From the NCBI GenBank assembly GCA_026706425.1, contig JAPOYW010000327.1, positions 1 to 50,554 of the forward strand: 50,554 nt of DNA. The letters run 5' to 3'. Position numbers and translations under genes: made by a program. A model generated the notes under the pieces. The model worked only from the letters and a program-made list of their open reading frames with translations. It ran no database searches and was not told where the DNA came from. Positions 8,924 through 20,000 of the stretch are shown here, one piece after another (the first letter of the stretch is position 1; each line of letters starts with the position of its first letter). This DNA is from Gammaproteobacteria bacterium. GTDB taxonomy: Bacteria; Pseudomonadota; Gammaproteobacteria; Pseudomonadales; Azotimanducaceae.

Positions 8924-9606
8924 TGCGACCCTTTTTCGTCACGGGTACGGACACGGAGGTCGGCAAGACAGTCATTGCCGCGGCACTCCTGCGCCTGGCC
9001 CGACAACACGGCCTACGCTGTGCGGCCCTGAAGCCCGTCGCCGCGGGATGCAGCCGAGAGAACGGCCGACTGGTCAACGACGATGCCCTGCAACTGATCG
9101 CGGCGAGCGGAACCGACCTCGACTACCCCACGGTCAACCCGGTGGCCCTAGAGCCCGCCATCGCCCCCCACATCGCCGCGGCGCAGGCCGGGATCGAGCT
9201 GAGCGCAGCCAAGCTCAGCGCCCACTGCCGCGCCGCGCTGGCTCGCGACATCGACTTCGCCATCGTGGAAGGCGCCGGCGGCTGGTTCGTTCCCCTGAAC
9301 CCCACCGAGACGTTGGCGGACGTCTGCCTTGACCTCGGTGCACGCCCAATTCTCGTGGTCGGCATGAAGCTCGGTTGCTTGAATCATGCGCTTCTGACCG
9401 CCGATGCCATCGCCAAGGCCGGGGTCGAGATGGCCGGCTGGGTCGCCAATTGCCAAGAACCGGCGATGCCCGTTTTCGGCGAGAACGTCGCCACGTTGCG
9501 CGAGCGCCTATCGGCGCCCTGCCTAGGTGTCGTTCCGCACCTCGGAAAGGCCGCCTCGCCGGAAGCCGCAGCGGTGCACCTCGACATTCGCCCACTCCTG
9601 CCATGA
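8923..9606 (+). CDS. bioD: dethiobiotin synthetase
   Basis: ATP-dependent cyclo-ligase that forms the ureido ring of dethiobiotin from 7,8-diaminopelargonate and CO2. The 227-residue protein starts with a P-loop GTDTEVGKT (residues 8-16), followed by LKPVAAGC for substrate contact and VEGAGGWFVPL. These three BioD hallmarks are in the right order, and the length is normal (about 225). The ATG at 8923 overlaps the bioF TGA, and the bioD TGA overlaps the bioA ATG, so translation of all three genes is coupled. Confidence 0.95.
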   Translation: MRPFFVTGTDTEVGKTVIAAALLRLARQHGLRCAALKPVAAGCSRENGRLVNDDALQLIAASGTDLDYPTVNPVALEPAIAPHIAAAQAGIELSAAKLSAHCRAALARDIDFAIVEGAGGWFVPLNPTETLADVCLDLGARPILVVGMKLGCLNHALLTADAIAKAGVEMAGWVANCQEPAMPVFGENVATLRERLSAPCLGVVPHLGKAASPEAAAVHLDIRPLLP

Positions 9607-10883
9607 CCGACCCGCTCCGATTCGACCGCGACCACATCTGGCACCCGTACACGTCCATGGTGGATCCCTTGCCGGTCTATCGGGTGGCGTCCGCCAACGG
9701 CGTGTGCATCCGCCTGGCCGACGGGCGCGAGCTGATCGACGGCATGTCGTCGTGGTGGTGCGCGATCCACGGCTACAACCATCCGGCTCTGAACGCCGCA
9801 CTGCGCTCGCAACTCGACGATGCCGCCCACGTCATGTTCGGCGGCTTGACCCACGAGCCCGCCATCGAGCTCGCCCGAACACTCATCGAACTGACCCCTC
9901 CCGGGTTGCAGCACGTCTTCTTTTCCGACTCCGGTTCTGTCGCGGTCGAAGTCGCCATCAAGATGGCCCTCCAATACTGGGGCGCGCTCGGCAAGCCCGA
10001 GAAGCAGCGGCTCGTCACCATCCGGGGCGGCTACCATGGCGATACGTTCGGCGCCATGAGCGTCTGCGACCCCGTCAACGGCATGCATGAACGCTTTCGC
10101 CCGGTCCTCCCGCAGCATCTCTTCGCCGACCGGCCCACGTCGCGCCCGGGAGAGCCCCTCAGCCTTGAAGATGCACGCGGCATCGAACAGCTGCTCCGCG
10201 AACACCACCAGGAGACCGCAGCCGTCATCCTGGAACCGATCGTGCAAGGGGCCGGCGGAATGTGGTTCTACACGCCCGACTACCTGAACCACGTCAAAGC
10301 GCTTTGCGAGAGGTTCGACGTGCTGCTCGTCTTCGACGAGATCGCCACCGGGTTCGGGCGGACGGGACGCCTCTTCGCCTGCGAGCACGCCGGCGTCGAG
10401 CCGGACATCATGTGTCTTGGCAAAGCACTGACCGGCGGCTACCTCAGTCTCGCCGCGACCCTGACCTCGACCCGCGTGGCCCAGGGCATCTCCGCCGACG
10501 GCGGCGTGCTGATGCACGGACCCACGTTCATGGCGAATCCGTTGGCCTGCGCGGTGGCCAGGCGCAGCATCGAACTGCTGCTAACCGGGGACTGGCAAGG
10601 CCGGGTTGCCGCGATCGAGGCCCAGCTCCGCGCGGAGTTGGCGCCCTACGCCGCGTTAACGGAAGTGCGCGACGTGCGCGTACTCGGCGCCATCGGCGTG
10701 GTTCAGACCGATAAGCCCGTCGACGTTGCGTCGCTGCAGCGTGTATTCGTCGATTCCGGCGTCTGGATCCGGCCCTTCAACGACCTGATCTACCTCATGC
10801 CGCCGTACGTGATCGACGAACCGGCGCTCCGCCAACTCACGCAGGCCATCGGCCAGGGGCTTAAGGGCACCGCCGCCGGCTGA
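9603..10883 (+). CDS. bioA: adenosylmethionine-8-amino-7-oxononanoate aminotransferase
   Basis: Class III PLP aminotransferase that uses S-adenosylmethionine as amino donor to convert 8-amino-7-oxononanoate to 7,8-diaminopelargonate. The 426-residue protein has IWHPYTSM near the start (a BioA signature), SSWWCAIHGYNHP, FSDSGSVAVEVAIKMA, FDEIATGFGRTG and the PLP-binding Lys274 in CLGKALTGGY. The start overlaps bioD by four bases (ATGA). The gene order F-D-A puts the biochemically middle step last. It converges on a TBDR gene whose stop lies three bases beyond, leaving no room for a separate terminator. Confidence 0.95.
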   Translation: MTDPLRFDRDHIWHPYTSMVDPLPVYRVASANGVCIRLADGRELIDGMSSWWCAIHGYNHPALNAALRSQLDDAAHVMFGGLTHEPAIELARTLIELTPPGLQHVFFSDSGSVAVEVAIKMALQYWGALGKPEKQRLVTIRGGYHGDTFGAMSVCDPVNGMHERFRPVLPQHLFADRPTSRPGEPLSLEDARGIEQLLREHHQETAAVILEPIVQGAGGMWFYTPDYLNHVKALCERFDVLLVFDEIATGFGRTGRLFACEHAGVEPDIMCLGKALTGGYLSLAATLTSTRVAQGISADGGVLMHGPTFMANPLACAVARRSIELLLTGDWQGRVAAIEAQLRAELAPYAALTEVRDVRVLGAIGVVQTDKPVDVASLQRVFVDSGVWIRPFNDLIYLMPPYVIDEPALRQLTQAIGQGLKGTAAG

Positions 10884-10886
10884 CGC

Positions 10887-13358
10887 TCACCAGCGATACT
10901 GGAGACGCCCGACGACGTGGCGCGGCAGCTCCGGCAGCACGATCACACCACCGAAGAGGTTGGGGAAATTCGCCCGGAAGTAGCGCTCGTCGCTTAAGTT
11001 CTTGGCCGTCGCCGAGAGCGTCCAGTTGCCCCGTTCGAAGACGAAGCCGGCATTGACCAGCGTGTACGCCGGCAGCCGGACGGAGTTGGCGAACCCCGAG
11101 TGGACAGCGTCCACGTCCACCACGCTCGCCGAGACCGCCAGGCCGTTGCCGAAGGCGTACGTGCCGGTCAAGGACACGATGTTCTCCGGGATACCGGCCC
11201 TGCGGGCGCCGTCGCGGCCGGGCTTGACGATCGAACCGCCAAGGGCCCCTCCGTAGAAGGCCTCGGGAGGGACGCCCGGGATGTCGTCCGCGCCGATGAA
11301 GCTGAACCGGCCACCGGCGTTGAGGGTGTTGAGGTTCACGACCTCGATACGCGAGTAGCCGAGGCTGAAGAGCAGCCGGTCATTGACCGCCCAGCGCGCC
11401 TCGAACTCGGCCCCCGTGGTCTGTGCCGCCTGGTTGGTGTCCACCGACTGGGCGGAGTAGTCGGTTCGTTCCTGTTCGTAGACCGCCGCCGCCAGGTAGA
11501 GCCTCTCGTCCAGAACGCTGGCCTTGACCCCGACCTCGCGCAGCGTGGAGTGGTCGAAGGCCGTGCCGTCGGCGACATTCGCTGGCGCGATGTCGGCACC
11601 TTGGCCGGCGATCACCGTGCCCTGGCTCGACATCGTCACGTAGGGGATGATGCCGGCGTCGTTATCGAGGCTGAGGCTCAGGGTCCAGGACACCGCGTCG
11701 ACGCGATCCGACGCCTCGGCGACGACGCAGGACGCATCCAGGCAGAAGTGGGTGGCGCTCGGCAGCAGAAGCTTGTCCACCGGCTGGCGGCTCTCGAAGG
11801 CGATGCTGTCGTAGCGCACGCCGGCCAGCATGTTCAGACGCCGCCAATCCGCGTCCACGAGAACGGCCAGACCCAGGTCGACGTAGTCGCCGACGTGGTA
11901 GCGGCTGTAGTCGTCGTCGATCTGGGTTGCGAGCAACCGCCGATCGAGGGCGCTCGCAGGCTTGGTCAGGTCGCGCCGATCGAAGTACTCGTTGGTGAAG
12001 TCATCGCCGTGGTCGAAGTCCGTCACCCGGACCGAAGGCGAAAACTGCACGGTGGCTTCCGCGCCTCCGCGCCGGAGTCGCTTGGCCAGCACGAGCTTGT
12101 CCTCGAACACCGCCGCGTCGTGGAACGACGAGAACCCGTAAGCCACCTCGTTCACATTGTCGTAGCTCTCGTAGAAGGCTTGGTTGCGCCATTCCCAACC
12201 GCCGGCGGTGGTGCCCACGACGTCGAAATAGAGTGTCAGAACCTCGTTGGCAAGTTCGTCCTCCGCGGCGATCAGGACCTGGCTGCCTTCGATCGCCGCC
12301 GTGCCGACGTTGTCGAGCAACAGGAGATCCGGCCGGCAACCGAAGAGCGTCGTCGTGCCGATCGAGCACGCGCCGGGAAACGGGCCCGGCCCTAGCTGCG
12401 CAGTCGTGCCGGGCTTGAGGCCCGCAGCGAACGGATTGAGATCGGTGAAGCCGTTGCCGTCGACGTCGAACTCCTGGTGCGAGATGCGTCCGTCGCCGTT
12501 GGTGTCCAAGGGTTTCGGTGAACCGGTGATGTAGGTGCCGGTGTCGATGAGGTCCTGCGTCAGACGGTTCCACCCGGCATTCTCCGTGCCCGTAAACTCG
12601 TGGTACATGCCGCCGAACTGCAGGCCAACGGCGCCCACATCCATATCGAACGACGCCTGGATGAGCGTCTGCGAGATGTCGCCGTGGTCGTAGTAGCTGC
12701 CGGAATCCTCGGCCTCCGCATACAACCAATAGCCGAAGTCCTCGCTGCCGAGACGCCCCGGCCCACCCACTTCCGCCGTGGCGATGCGCCGGCCCCAAGA
12801 GCCGAAGTCCACGCCGGCACTGCCGGTGGCCTCTTCGATGAATTCCCCGGTCGCCTCGATGCGCGCCGACTTCGGATTGAAATTGAGGTAGCCGCCGATC
12901 TTCGCCGGGCCGTGAATCGGCGACGCCGGGCCCCGAACGATGTCAACCCGCTCGGACGCGCCGATGGGCGTCGGATAGTTGCCGGGATTGTCGAGACGCC
13001 GGATGCCCCGGAAATAGGTCTCGCCGGTGGTCCCGCGAATGTCCAGAGTGCCCGCGACACCGAAGAACGACTGCGTGAAGCTGCCCGGTGCCAGCGCGAT
13101 CAACTCGTCGATGTCGCGGATGTTGAAGCGCGCCATCATCTCGTCGCTGACAGTGGACGCCGAGCGTGGCGTATCGAGCAGCGACCGGCCGAATCCGAAA
13201 ACCGTGCGCATCTCGTCGTCCGGCAAGCTGTCGAGATCCGCCGTCACGACCAACTCCTCGACGTCGTCGTCGGGGTCGGCAGTAGCGGTTGCGGTACCGG
13301 CGCAAACGGTGGCGAGAGTCACGAGGATCGCGAAGCGCGGACGCCCACACACGGGCAC
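10887..13358 (-). CDS. TonB-dependent receptor with EF-hand loop
   Basis: Outer-membrane receptor of about 823 residues. A signal peptide ends near residue 27 and the TonB box is EELVVTA. The plug shows RGTTGETYFRGIRRLDN and ERVDIVRGPASPIHG, as in siderophore-type receptors, and the barrel ends in HVVGRLQYRW. The GTG at 13358 is chosen as start because AAGGAG lies five bases upstream. A GTG at 13391 would place that ribosome site inside the gene. Residues 285-296 match a canonical EF-hand calcium loop: Asp, Asn and Asp at positions 1, 3 and 5, Gly at 6, Ile at 8, Ser at 9 and Glu at 12. A second Asp/Asn-rich stretch follows at once. Ligand unknown. Confidence 0.92.
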   Translation of the reverse strand: MPVCGRPRFAILVTLATVCAGTATATADPDDDVEELVVTADLDSLPDDEMRTVFGFGRSLLDTPRSASTVSDEMMARFNIRDIDELIALAPGSFTQSFFGVAGTLDIRGTTGETYFRGIRRLDNPGNYPTPIGASERVDIVRGPASPIHGPAKIGGYLNFNPKSARIEATGEFIEEATGSAGVDFGSWGRRIATAEVGGPGRLGSEDFGYWLYAEAEDSGSYYDHGDISQTLIQASFDMDVGAVGLQFGGMYHEFTGTENAGWNRLTQDLIDTGTYITGSPKPLDTNGDGRISHQEFDVDGNGFTDLNPFAAGLKPGTTAQLGPGPFPGACSIGTTTLFGCRPDLLLLDNVGTAAIEGSQVLIAAEDELANEVLTLYFDVVGTTAGGWEWRNQAFYESYDNVNEVAYGFSSFHDAAVFEDKLVLAKRLRRGGAEATVQFSPSVRVTDFDHGDDFTNEYFDRRDLTKPASALDRRLLATQIDDDYSRYHVGDYVDLGLAVLVDADWRRLNMLAGVRYDSIAFESRQPVDKLLLPSATHFCLDASCVVAEASDRVDAVSWTLSLSLDNDAGIIPYVTMSSQGTVIAGQGADIAPANVADGTAFDHSTLREVGVKASVLDERLYLAAAVYEQERTDYSAQSVDTNQAAQTTGAEFEARWAVNDRLLFSLGYSRIEVVNLNTLNAGGRFSFIGADDIPGVPPEAFYGGALGGSIVKPGRDGARRAGIPENIVSLTGTYAFGNGLAVSASVVDVDAVHSGFANSVRLPAYTLVNAGFVFERGNWTLSATAKNLSDERYFRANFPNLFGGVIVLPELPRHVVGRLQYRW

Positions 13359-13735
13359 GGCAACTCCTTGAAGGGTTCGAAGCGGCGGCACCGTAACGTA
13401 AAACCCCTTTTGCGAGAACCCCGATGTCGCCTTTCGAACTCCGAATGTCGGCTTTCCGGGCCGTCGTTCACGTTCGACATGAACGGCCGAGCGGTACCGC
13501 GGTCAGCTTCGACTCGGTGCTGCCGGTCGCAGCATCCACGGCCGCCTCCGCGGCGTCCACTACCCTCCAAGGGTCAAGCTCGTCGCGAGGTCGATCCCGA
13601 GGCGTGTTACGTTTGTGCTTGGACCGTTTCGTTGCCGAATGATGACACCCCGTCGACCTGGCGTCCGAGGTTGTCGGGAAAGAAGCGGGGCGGACCCGTC
13701 CGTCAGTTTTTTGGCAGCTTGAGGAGAGAGACGCA
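13359..13735. other. non-coding region between divergent TBDR and peroxiredoxin genes
   Basis: These 377 bases separate the starts of two divergent genes and must carry both promoters. Short reading frames occur here but have no ribosome site and read as GC-rich noise. I see no convincing -10/-35 pair or operator. The peroxiredoxin ribosome site GAGGAGAG lies at its right edge and the receptor's AAGGAG at its left. Confidence 0.6.
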
Positions 13736-14194
13736 GTGGGAGTTGACGTTGGAGAGGTTGCACCGGATTTCACCCTCGAAACAGCGAGCAGGGCAGGCAG
13801 CGGAACGCTGCGGCTGAGTTCGCTGCGAGGCCGAAAGGTCGTCCTGTTCTTTTATCCGGCCGACCATTCGTACGGTTGCACGACCCAGGTCTGCGCGTTG
13901 CGCGACGCCTATGACGAGCTGGTTGGTCACGGTGTCGAAGTCGTAGGTATCAGCGGGCAGACAGTCGCGTCCCACGAGAGCTTCGCCGGCAACCACGCAC
14001 TGCCCTTCCCGATCGCCAGCGACCCCGGCAACCGCGTGCGTCGCGAGTACGGTGCGTCCAAGTGGATCTTGCCGTGGCGCGTGACGTACCTCATAGACGA
14101 GGACGGCGTCGTGGTCGACGTGTACTCCGGCATGGTTCGACCCCTCATGCACGTCGAACGCGTGAAGGAGTGGATAGCTGGCGCGGTCGGCTAG
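13736..14194 (+). CDS. peroxiredoxin, BCP/AhpC-TSA family
   Basis: Thiol peroxidase of 152 residues that reduces hydroperoxides with a peroxidatic Cys. FFYPADHSYGCTTQVC places Pro41, Ser45 (at the usual Thr position), peroxidatic Cys48 and a resolving Cys53 five residues later, the spacing of BCP-type atypical two-Cys enzymes. FTL near the N-terminus and the later thioredoxin-fold strands are present, and the length matches BCP (about 155). No signal peptide is seen, so it is cytoplasmic. The GTG start at 13736 follows a GAGGAGAG ribosome site. The Thr to Ser change is tolerated in some family members, so activity is likely. Confidence 0.9.
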   Translation: MGVDVGEVAPDFTLETASRAGSGTLRLSSLRGRKVVLFFYPADHSYGCTTQVCALRDAYDELVGHGVEVVGISGQTVASHESFAGNHALPFPIASDPGNRVRREYGASKWILPWRVTYLIDEDGVVVDVYSGMVRPLMHVERVKEWIAGAVG

Positions 14195-14304
14195 GCAGGC
14201 GTGTCCCGGGAAGGGCAAAGCGTACTTTGGATTCGCCGAGGCACCGCCTCGACCCCCGTGCAGGGTCCACCTCGGGCCCGGGAGGGTAGGCGCGCCTCTG
14301 ACGT

Positions 14305-17024
14305 CTACTGCGTATTGACCTTCAGGCTCACCCCGTAGCTGATGCCTGCGTTGTAGCGTTCATAGAGCAGCCCGCCCTGACGCCACTCGACGGCGTCGTC
14401 CAAGAGGTTCGACGCCTTGAACTCGATCTGGGCATCGAAACCAAACACGTCGAAGAGGTAGCGCGCGAGGAAATCCAGCTTGCCGCGAGCGTCCTCGACG
14501 ATGTTGGGGGCATTCTCCGCACCCACCAGGACGATGCGGTCGCCCGTGTGGTTATAGGCGAGCGACCCCTCGATGCCGCGGCTTGAGTCGACATAGCTCA
14601 GCATCAGGTTGCCCAACACGTCCGATTGGCCGCTCAAGGCCCGTTCGTTTTCAAACAGCCGGGCAATCTGGCGCGATCCTGTGACGGGCACGTCGGCGGC
14701 CGTCTCGCCTTCCCCGAACAGGGTCACTTGGGAGTCCATCAACGTGACGTTCGCGTTCAGCTTGAAGAAATCCCACGACGCGCCCAAGCCGAACCACTCG
14801 CCGAAGAACAGGTCCTTGCGCAGCTCGACCTCGACACCCTGAAGCTCCGCTTCTTCACCGTTGAACCACGTGTAGATGTCGTTCTGCGCCTGGACTTTGC
14901 CGACCTCGATGGGGTTGTCGAAGAACTTCTGGAAAACGCCGATCGACAGGCTTAAGTCTTTGCCGAAGTACCACTCCCAACGGGCGTCGAGATTGTCGAC
15001 TTTGGCGGGTGCCAAGAAGACGTTGCCGCGATAGAGGTTCGAGTCCTCCGGGTTGCGCAGCGTGGTGCCGGTGATCTCGAGCAGACTCGGCCGGTTCAGC
15101 GTGTTGGAGTACGCGAGGCGCAGCTGCATGTCGTTCACCAACTCGAGAGTGAGGGAGGCCGAGGCCAAGATGTCGACGTAGTCCTGGCTAACGGCGTTGC
15201 TGGTGCCGGCCTGGGTGTTGCCACCGTAGGCGTCCGCGAACAGGGTCGTCTCCTCCTGGCGGAAGCCTGCGGCCGCGCGGACTCGCGGCGTGAGCTGCGC
15301 ATCGAACCCTAGGTAGACCGACATCGTCTCTTCGCCCGACTCGGCGAACGGGAAGATGCCCGCGGCGTTCGCCGCACCCGCCGAGAAGTCGCGCACATCC
15401 AGATAGCCCTTGCCCCAATTCTCGAGGCCGAAGAGCTGGTAGGGGGTCATCAGGGCGATGTGGCCCGGGGCCAGCGACGTGATGTCGAACCGGAAGAAGC
15501 GATCGGCGCTGGCGCGCGTCCGTTCGTAGCTGGAAGCGCCGAGGATGGCCGTCATCTCCACGTCGCCGGCATAGAAGGGCAGCTCCGCGTCGACGCCGTA
15601 TTCGCTGATCTCGTCGCGCAGTTCCGTGTATACGCGGTCTGGTGCTGGAACACCTCGCGCAGGTCGCCGGCGGCTTGGCGGCTCGGCGTCACGACCTCCT
15701 CGAGGCCCTCGGCATTCTCTGCGTAGGTGTAGGTGCGCGTGTCGGGCGACTTGCGGGTCGCCGCCCCATCGGTCGCGCGCCAGTTGATGCTCATCTGGTG
15801 GAAAGGGCCGACGTTGAAGTAGTGCTCGCCCTTCAACTGCGTCGAGCGGATGGTGTTCTCCGTCCACTGGAAGCGGTAGCTCACCACCGGCGTGCCGTCG
15901 GTCACGTCGTCCTCGCTCGACAGGCCGCGCAACCGCTGGGTCTCGTCGTCGGTCTGGGCAAGCACGACCTGGGACAACTGGATCGAGTGGCCGTCGCCGA
16001 ATTCGAACCCGGAGTTGACGAAACCGGCCCAGTCGATGGTCTGCCGGGTGGTGAACTGCCTGTAGTCGACGGTTTGCGTGCTGCCGCCGTCGACGCCGCT
16101 GAACTCGTAGCGCCGGAAGTCCTTGTCGCGGTTCCTCCACTTGCTGCCGTAGCGGCCCGCGGTCAACACCCCGGCAGAGAAGCCCGGGAAGTCGCCGCGC
16201 AAACCCAGTTCGCCACTCCCGGTGAAGTTGGGCTTGAGTCGCTGCTTCTCGAAGACCTCCCAGTGGTTGTAGAAACTGGCACCCAGGTCCGCGCTGTCCG
16301 GCCACGGCACCGCTTCGAAGTCGTCGCTGCTCATCCCGGCGATGTTCCGCGGCATCTTGCGCGTCCCCTCGTCGAACCCCCAGTTGTCAGCCGGACCGCC
16401 GCGATAGGACAGGCCTTCCCCTTGCGTGGTCTCCGAGTCGCCGGCAACCCCGGCTTTGAGCGTCGCGTAGTTGCGGTCGGGCGTCGCGCGGGTGCGGATC
16501 ATCACCGTGCCGCCGCTGAAGTCGCCCGGCAGGTCCGGCGAGTAGGTCTTCTGTACCAGGAGGTTGCGCACGATCGCCGTCGGGACGATGTCGAGCGGCA
16601 CGGTTTTCTGGAACGGAACCGGCGACGACAGCCGGCTGCCGTCCAGCACGGTGGACGAGTAGCGCTCGCCCAAGCCCCTCACGTAGACGTACTTGTCGCC
16701 GACGAGGCTTAAGCCCGTTACCCGCGACAGGGCACCGCCGACGTCGGTGTCCGGCATCAGCGCCAGCTCCTCGTAGTCGAGCATGTTCGCCACTTCGGCC
16801 GTGATCCGCTTATCGCCCGGGATGAACTGGCCGAGGACTACGACCTCCTCGACGTCACCGGGGTTTTGCAACACCACGCGGTTGTGCTGGCGCTCGCCGT
16901 CTGACTCCTGGGCCGAGGCGCCGGGGCCGGCGCCCAAGCCCAAGGCCATCGTCCAGATCATTGCCAACACGTGTGCGAGGGGTGCCCCCTCGCGCTCCCC
17001 GGCTGAAGGCTCTTTGCGATTCAT
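14305..17024 (-). pseudogene. TonB-dependent receptor interrupted by a -1 frameshift
   Basis: Two overlapping reading frames together make one receptor of about 906 residues. The N-terminal frame (17024 down to about 15640) has the signal peptide, a TonB-box-like EEVVVLG, and a plug with YVRGLGERYSSTVLDG and DFSGGTVMIRTRATPDRN. The C-terminal frame (about 15640 to 14305) carries the rest of the barrel and a normal end. They join if one base is restored near 15640, giving HQDRVYTELRDE. The break is therefore a single missing base, either a real mutation or an assembly error. The ATG at 17024 has GGGAG five bases upstream. The gene lies 34 bases after the threefold-repeat lipoprotein gene and is probably its partner receptor. 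Confidence 0.85.
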
Positions 17025-17058
17025 TGCTACTCCCGGCATGGTTCGAGTTCGCGCCGCC

Positions 17059-20000
17059 CTACTGCGTTACGCCGACGGTCCAGCCCGAACCCCAATTTGC
17101 GATGTCGGAACCGATGACGGTGTCGCCCGCGGGGTCGAGGCCCGCAGGCAGGGCAACCGGATTGGGCGTCGTGCCGTCCTGGGTGACGTTGGTCGAGCGG
17201 TCGAGGAAGTCCTGGACGAGCTGCACTTCGTCCTGGGCCGTATCGGGGTCATCGCGGGCGTCGTTGACGGTCGAGCAGTCGAGGCCGACGCCTTGAAACG
17301 TGATCCGGGTGTTGAGCAGGTTCACCGACTCGCCGTCGACGCGCACGCACTGCGCCGAGCCGGAGACCAGCGTGTTGTAGAGATGCACGCCCGTGCCGCG
17401 CCGCAAGCGGAGTGCGCGGTCCGTGGAATTGCCCACCATCGTTGCGTTGGCGATCGTCGGTTCCGAGATGGGCGTCGCCTGCTCGGCCTGCTCGCGGTTG
17501 TCCGCCTCGATCAGTTGGTCGCCGGCACCTTGGGTCTGCTCGATGTGCAGATACTGGATGCTGCCGGTCCAGCCGTCGGTCCAGTCCAGGCTGTCGTCCG
17601 CGTTGCCGATGAGGACCACGTGGTTCGCATTGACAGTGCCGCCGAAGAGCTCGATACCGTCGTCGAGGTTGTTGTAGACCTCGATGTAGTCTACTTCCGT
17701 GCCGTCGCCCACGCCCTGGAAGGCGATGCCGTTCAACTGGTTCTCCGGGTCCACGTTCGAGCCCGCGAACTTGACCACCACGTAGTGGAGCCTTCCGCTC
17801 GAGTCGTTCGGATCGCCGCCGCCGAAGAGTCCGGAATTCGCCTCGCCTTCCTTGGTGCACTCGGCGGTGCCACCGGTCGCGCCTTGCGGACAGTCGTTGA
17901 TCGGCGCATTGCCGTTGATCACCAGGCCGCCCCACAGTCCCCGGGTGGTCTCGGGGTTGGCGATGTCGCCGTCGACGTCGTCCGCCGCCGTCAAGGTGAT
18001 CGGGGCGTTCTTCGTACCGTTGGCGAGAATCTGCGACCCGCGCGCGATGACGAGGAAGTCGGTCGGGTTGTCGCCGATGATCGTCGTGCCGGACTCGATG
18101 TGCAGCGTGCCGGAGTCCGCATTGTCACCGCCCACGGTGACCTTGCCGTCGAGGATGTAGTAGTTGCTGCGCGTGAGCGCCAGTGCGCCGGAGATCGTGC
18201 CGGAGATCTGACAGGTCCGCCGACCGCCAACCTCGCTGATCTGCGCCGTGCCGTCGGGGCACGCGAAGTCGGCGGTCGCACTCGGCATGGCCACAGTCCA
18301 GCCCGTCGTCCAGTCCTCGTCGTTACTCTCCACGGCACCGATGAAATCCGTCGCGTCGAAGAAGCTCATCGCACTCAGGTCCGCCGCGCGCACCGACTGG
18401 CCGGTGGTCGACACGTTGCTGCTCGCGCCGAGCAAATTGTTGATCGCCGAAACGTCGTCGCCTTCCACCACCGTGTCGCAGTCGAAACTCAACCCCTCGA
18501 ACGTGATGCCGCCGCCGAGTAGATTCAGCGACTCGCCTTGGATGCGCAGGCACCTCTCGCTGTCCTGGACAACCGAGCTGTAAAGCTCGAGCCCGGTGCC
18601 GCGGCGAAGCCTGATGGCCCGCTCGCCAGGGTGGCCGGTGATGGTCATGTTCGCGATCTTCGGGCGTGACCGTGGCGTGGCGTTCTCGTCGCCTTCCCGG
18701 TTGTCCGCCTCGATTCCGTTGTCGCCGGCGTCGGCGGCCTGGTCGATGACCAGGTACTGGATGCTCCCCGTCCAGCCGTCGGTCCAGTCCAGCGAGTCGT
18801 CGGCATTGCCGGTGAGCACGACGTGCTTGGCGTTCACGGTGCCGCCGAAGAACTCGATGCCATCGTCAAGGTTGTTGTGGACCTGGATGTAGTCCACCAC
18901 GGTGCCGTCGCCCACGGCCTGGAAGGAAACCCCGTTGAGCTGGTTCTCGGGATCCACGTTGGCCCCGGCGTACTTGACCACGACGTAGCTCAGCGTGCCG
19001 CTCGAGTCGTTCGGATCCGCGCCGCCGAAGAGGCCGGAATTCGCCTCCCCTTCCTTCGTACAGGCCGTCGTGCCTCCCGTGGCACCCTCCGGACAGTCGT
19101 TGATCGGCGCATTGCCGTTGATCACCAAGCCGCCCCACTCTCCTCTCGTCGTCTCGATGTCAACCGAGCCCTCGAGGTCGGATTGGCTGGTCAGCGTGAT
19201 CGGTGCGGTGCGTGAACCGTTGGCGACGATCTGCGAACCCCGGGAGATGACCAGGAAGTCCACGGCCGTGCCGCCGAAGATCGTCGTGCCCGCCTGGACG
19301 GTGAGCATCGCCGAGGCCTCGTTGTCGCCGCCGATGACCACCTTGCCGACCAGTTCGTAGAGATTATTGCTGGTAAGCAGCAGATCCTGGTTGATCGTAC
19401 CGTTCAGTTGGCAGACGCGCTTACCCGTCAGCGTGCGGCTGGAAACGGTCGTGCCGTCCGGGCAGCCGAAGTCGGGCTGCGAGGCGCCGCTCACGGAACC
19501 CGCATACGTCCAGCCGGCGGACCAATCCTCGGTCCCGAAGGCGCCGATGAAGTCCACGGCGTCGAAGAACGAGTCGCCCAAACTCACCGGGTCTACGCCG
19601 TCGCCGTTGACCGAAACGTTCGTAGCGCTCGCCAGGTACGCCGCAACGGCACCGTCATCGTCGTTCCGGTTCGTCTGCGCACACGCGAAGCTGACCCCCT
19701 CGATCGTCAGGTCCGTGCCGAGGAGGTCGCGGCTGGTGCCGTCGACGCGGATGCAGGTGGCGGAACCGCCGACAAAGCTGTTGCTTAGCGCCAAACCGGT
19801 GCCGCGCCGGAGGCGCAAGGCGTTTTCGTCAGGTTTGCCGAGTACGGTCATGTTGGCGATGCTCGGGTTGGAGCGAGGCATCGCGCCTTCGTCGCCTTCA
19901 CGGTTGTCCGCCTCGATGGCGTTGTCCGCCGAGTCGGTCTGTTCGATGTAGAGGTACTGGATGCGCCCGGTCCAGCCGTCGGTCCAGTCCAGCGAGTCAT

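Noticed and set aside
13424..13642. Small plus-strand reading frame before the peroxiredoxin gene
   Set aside because: No ribosome site, and low-complexity Ser/Arg/Ala composition.
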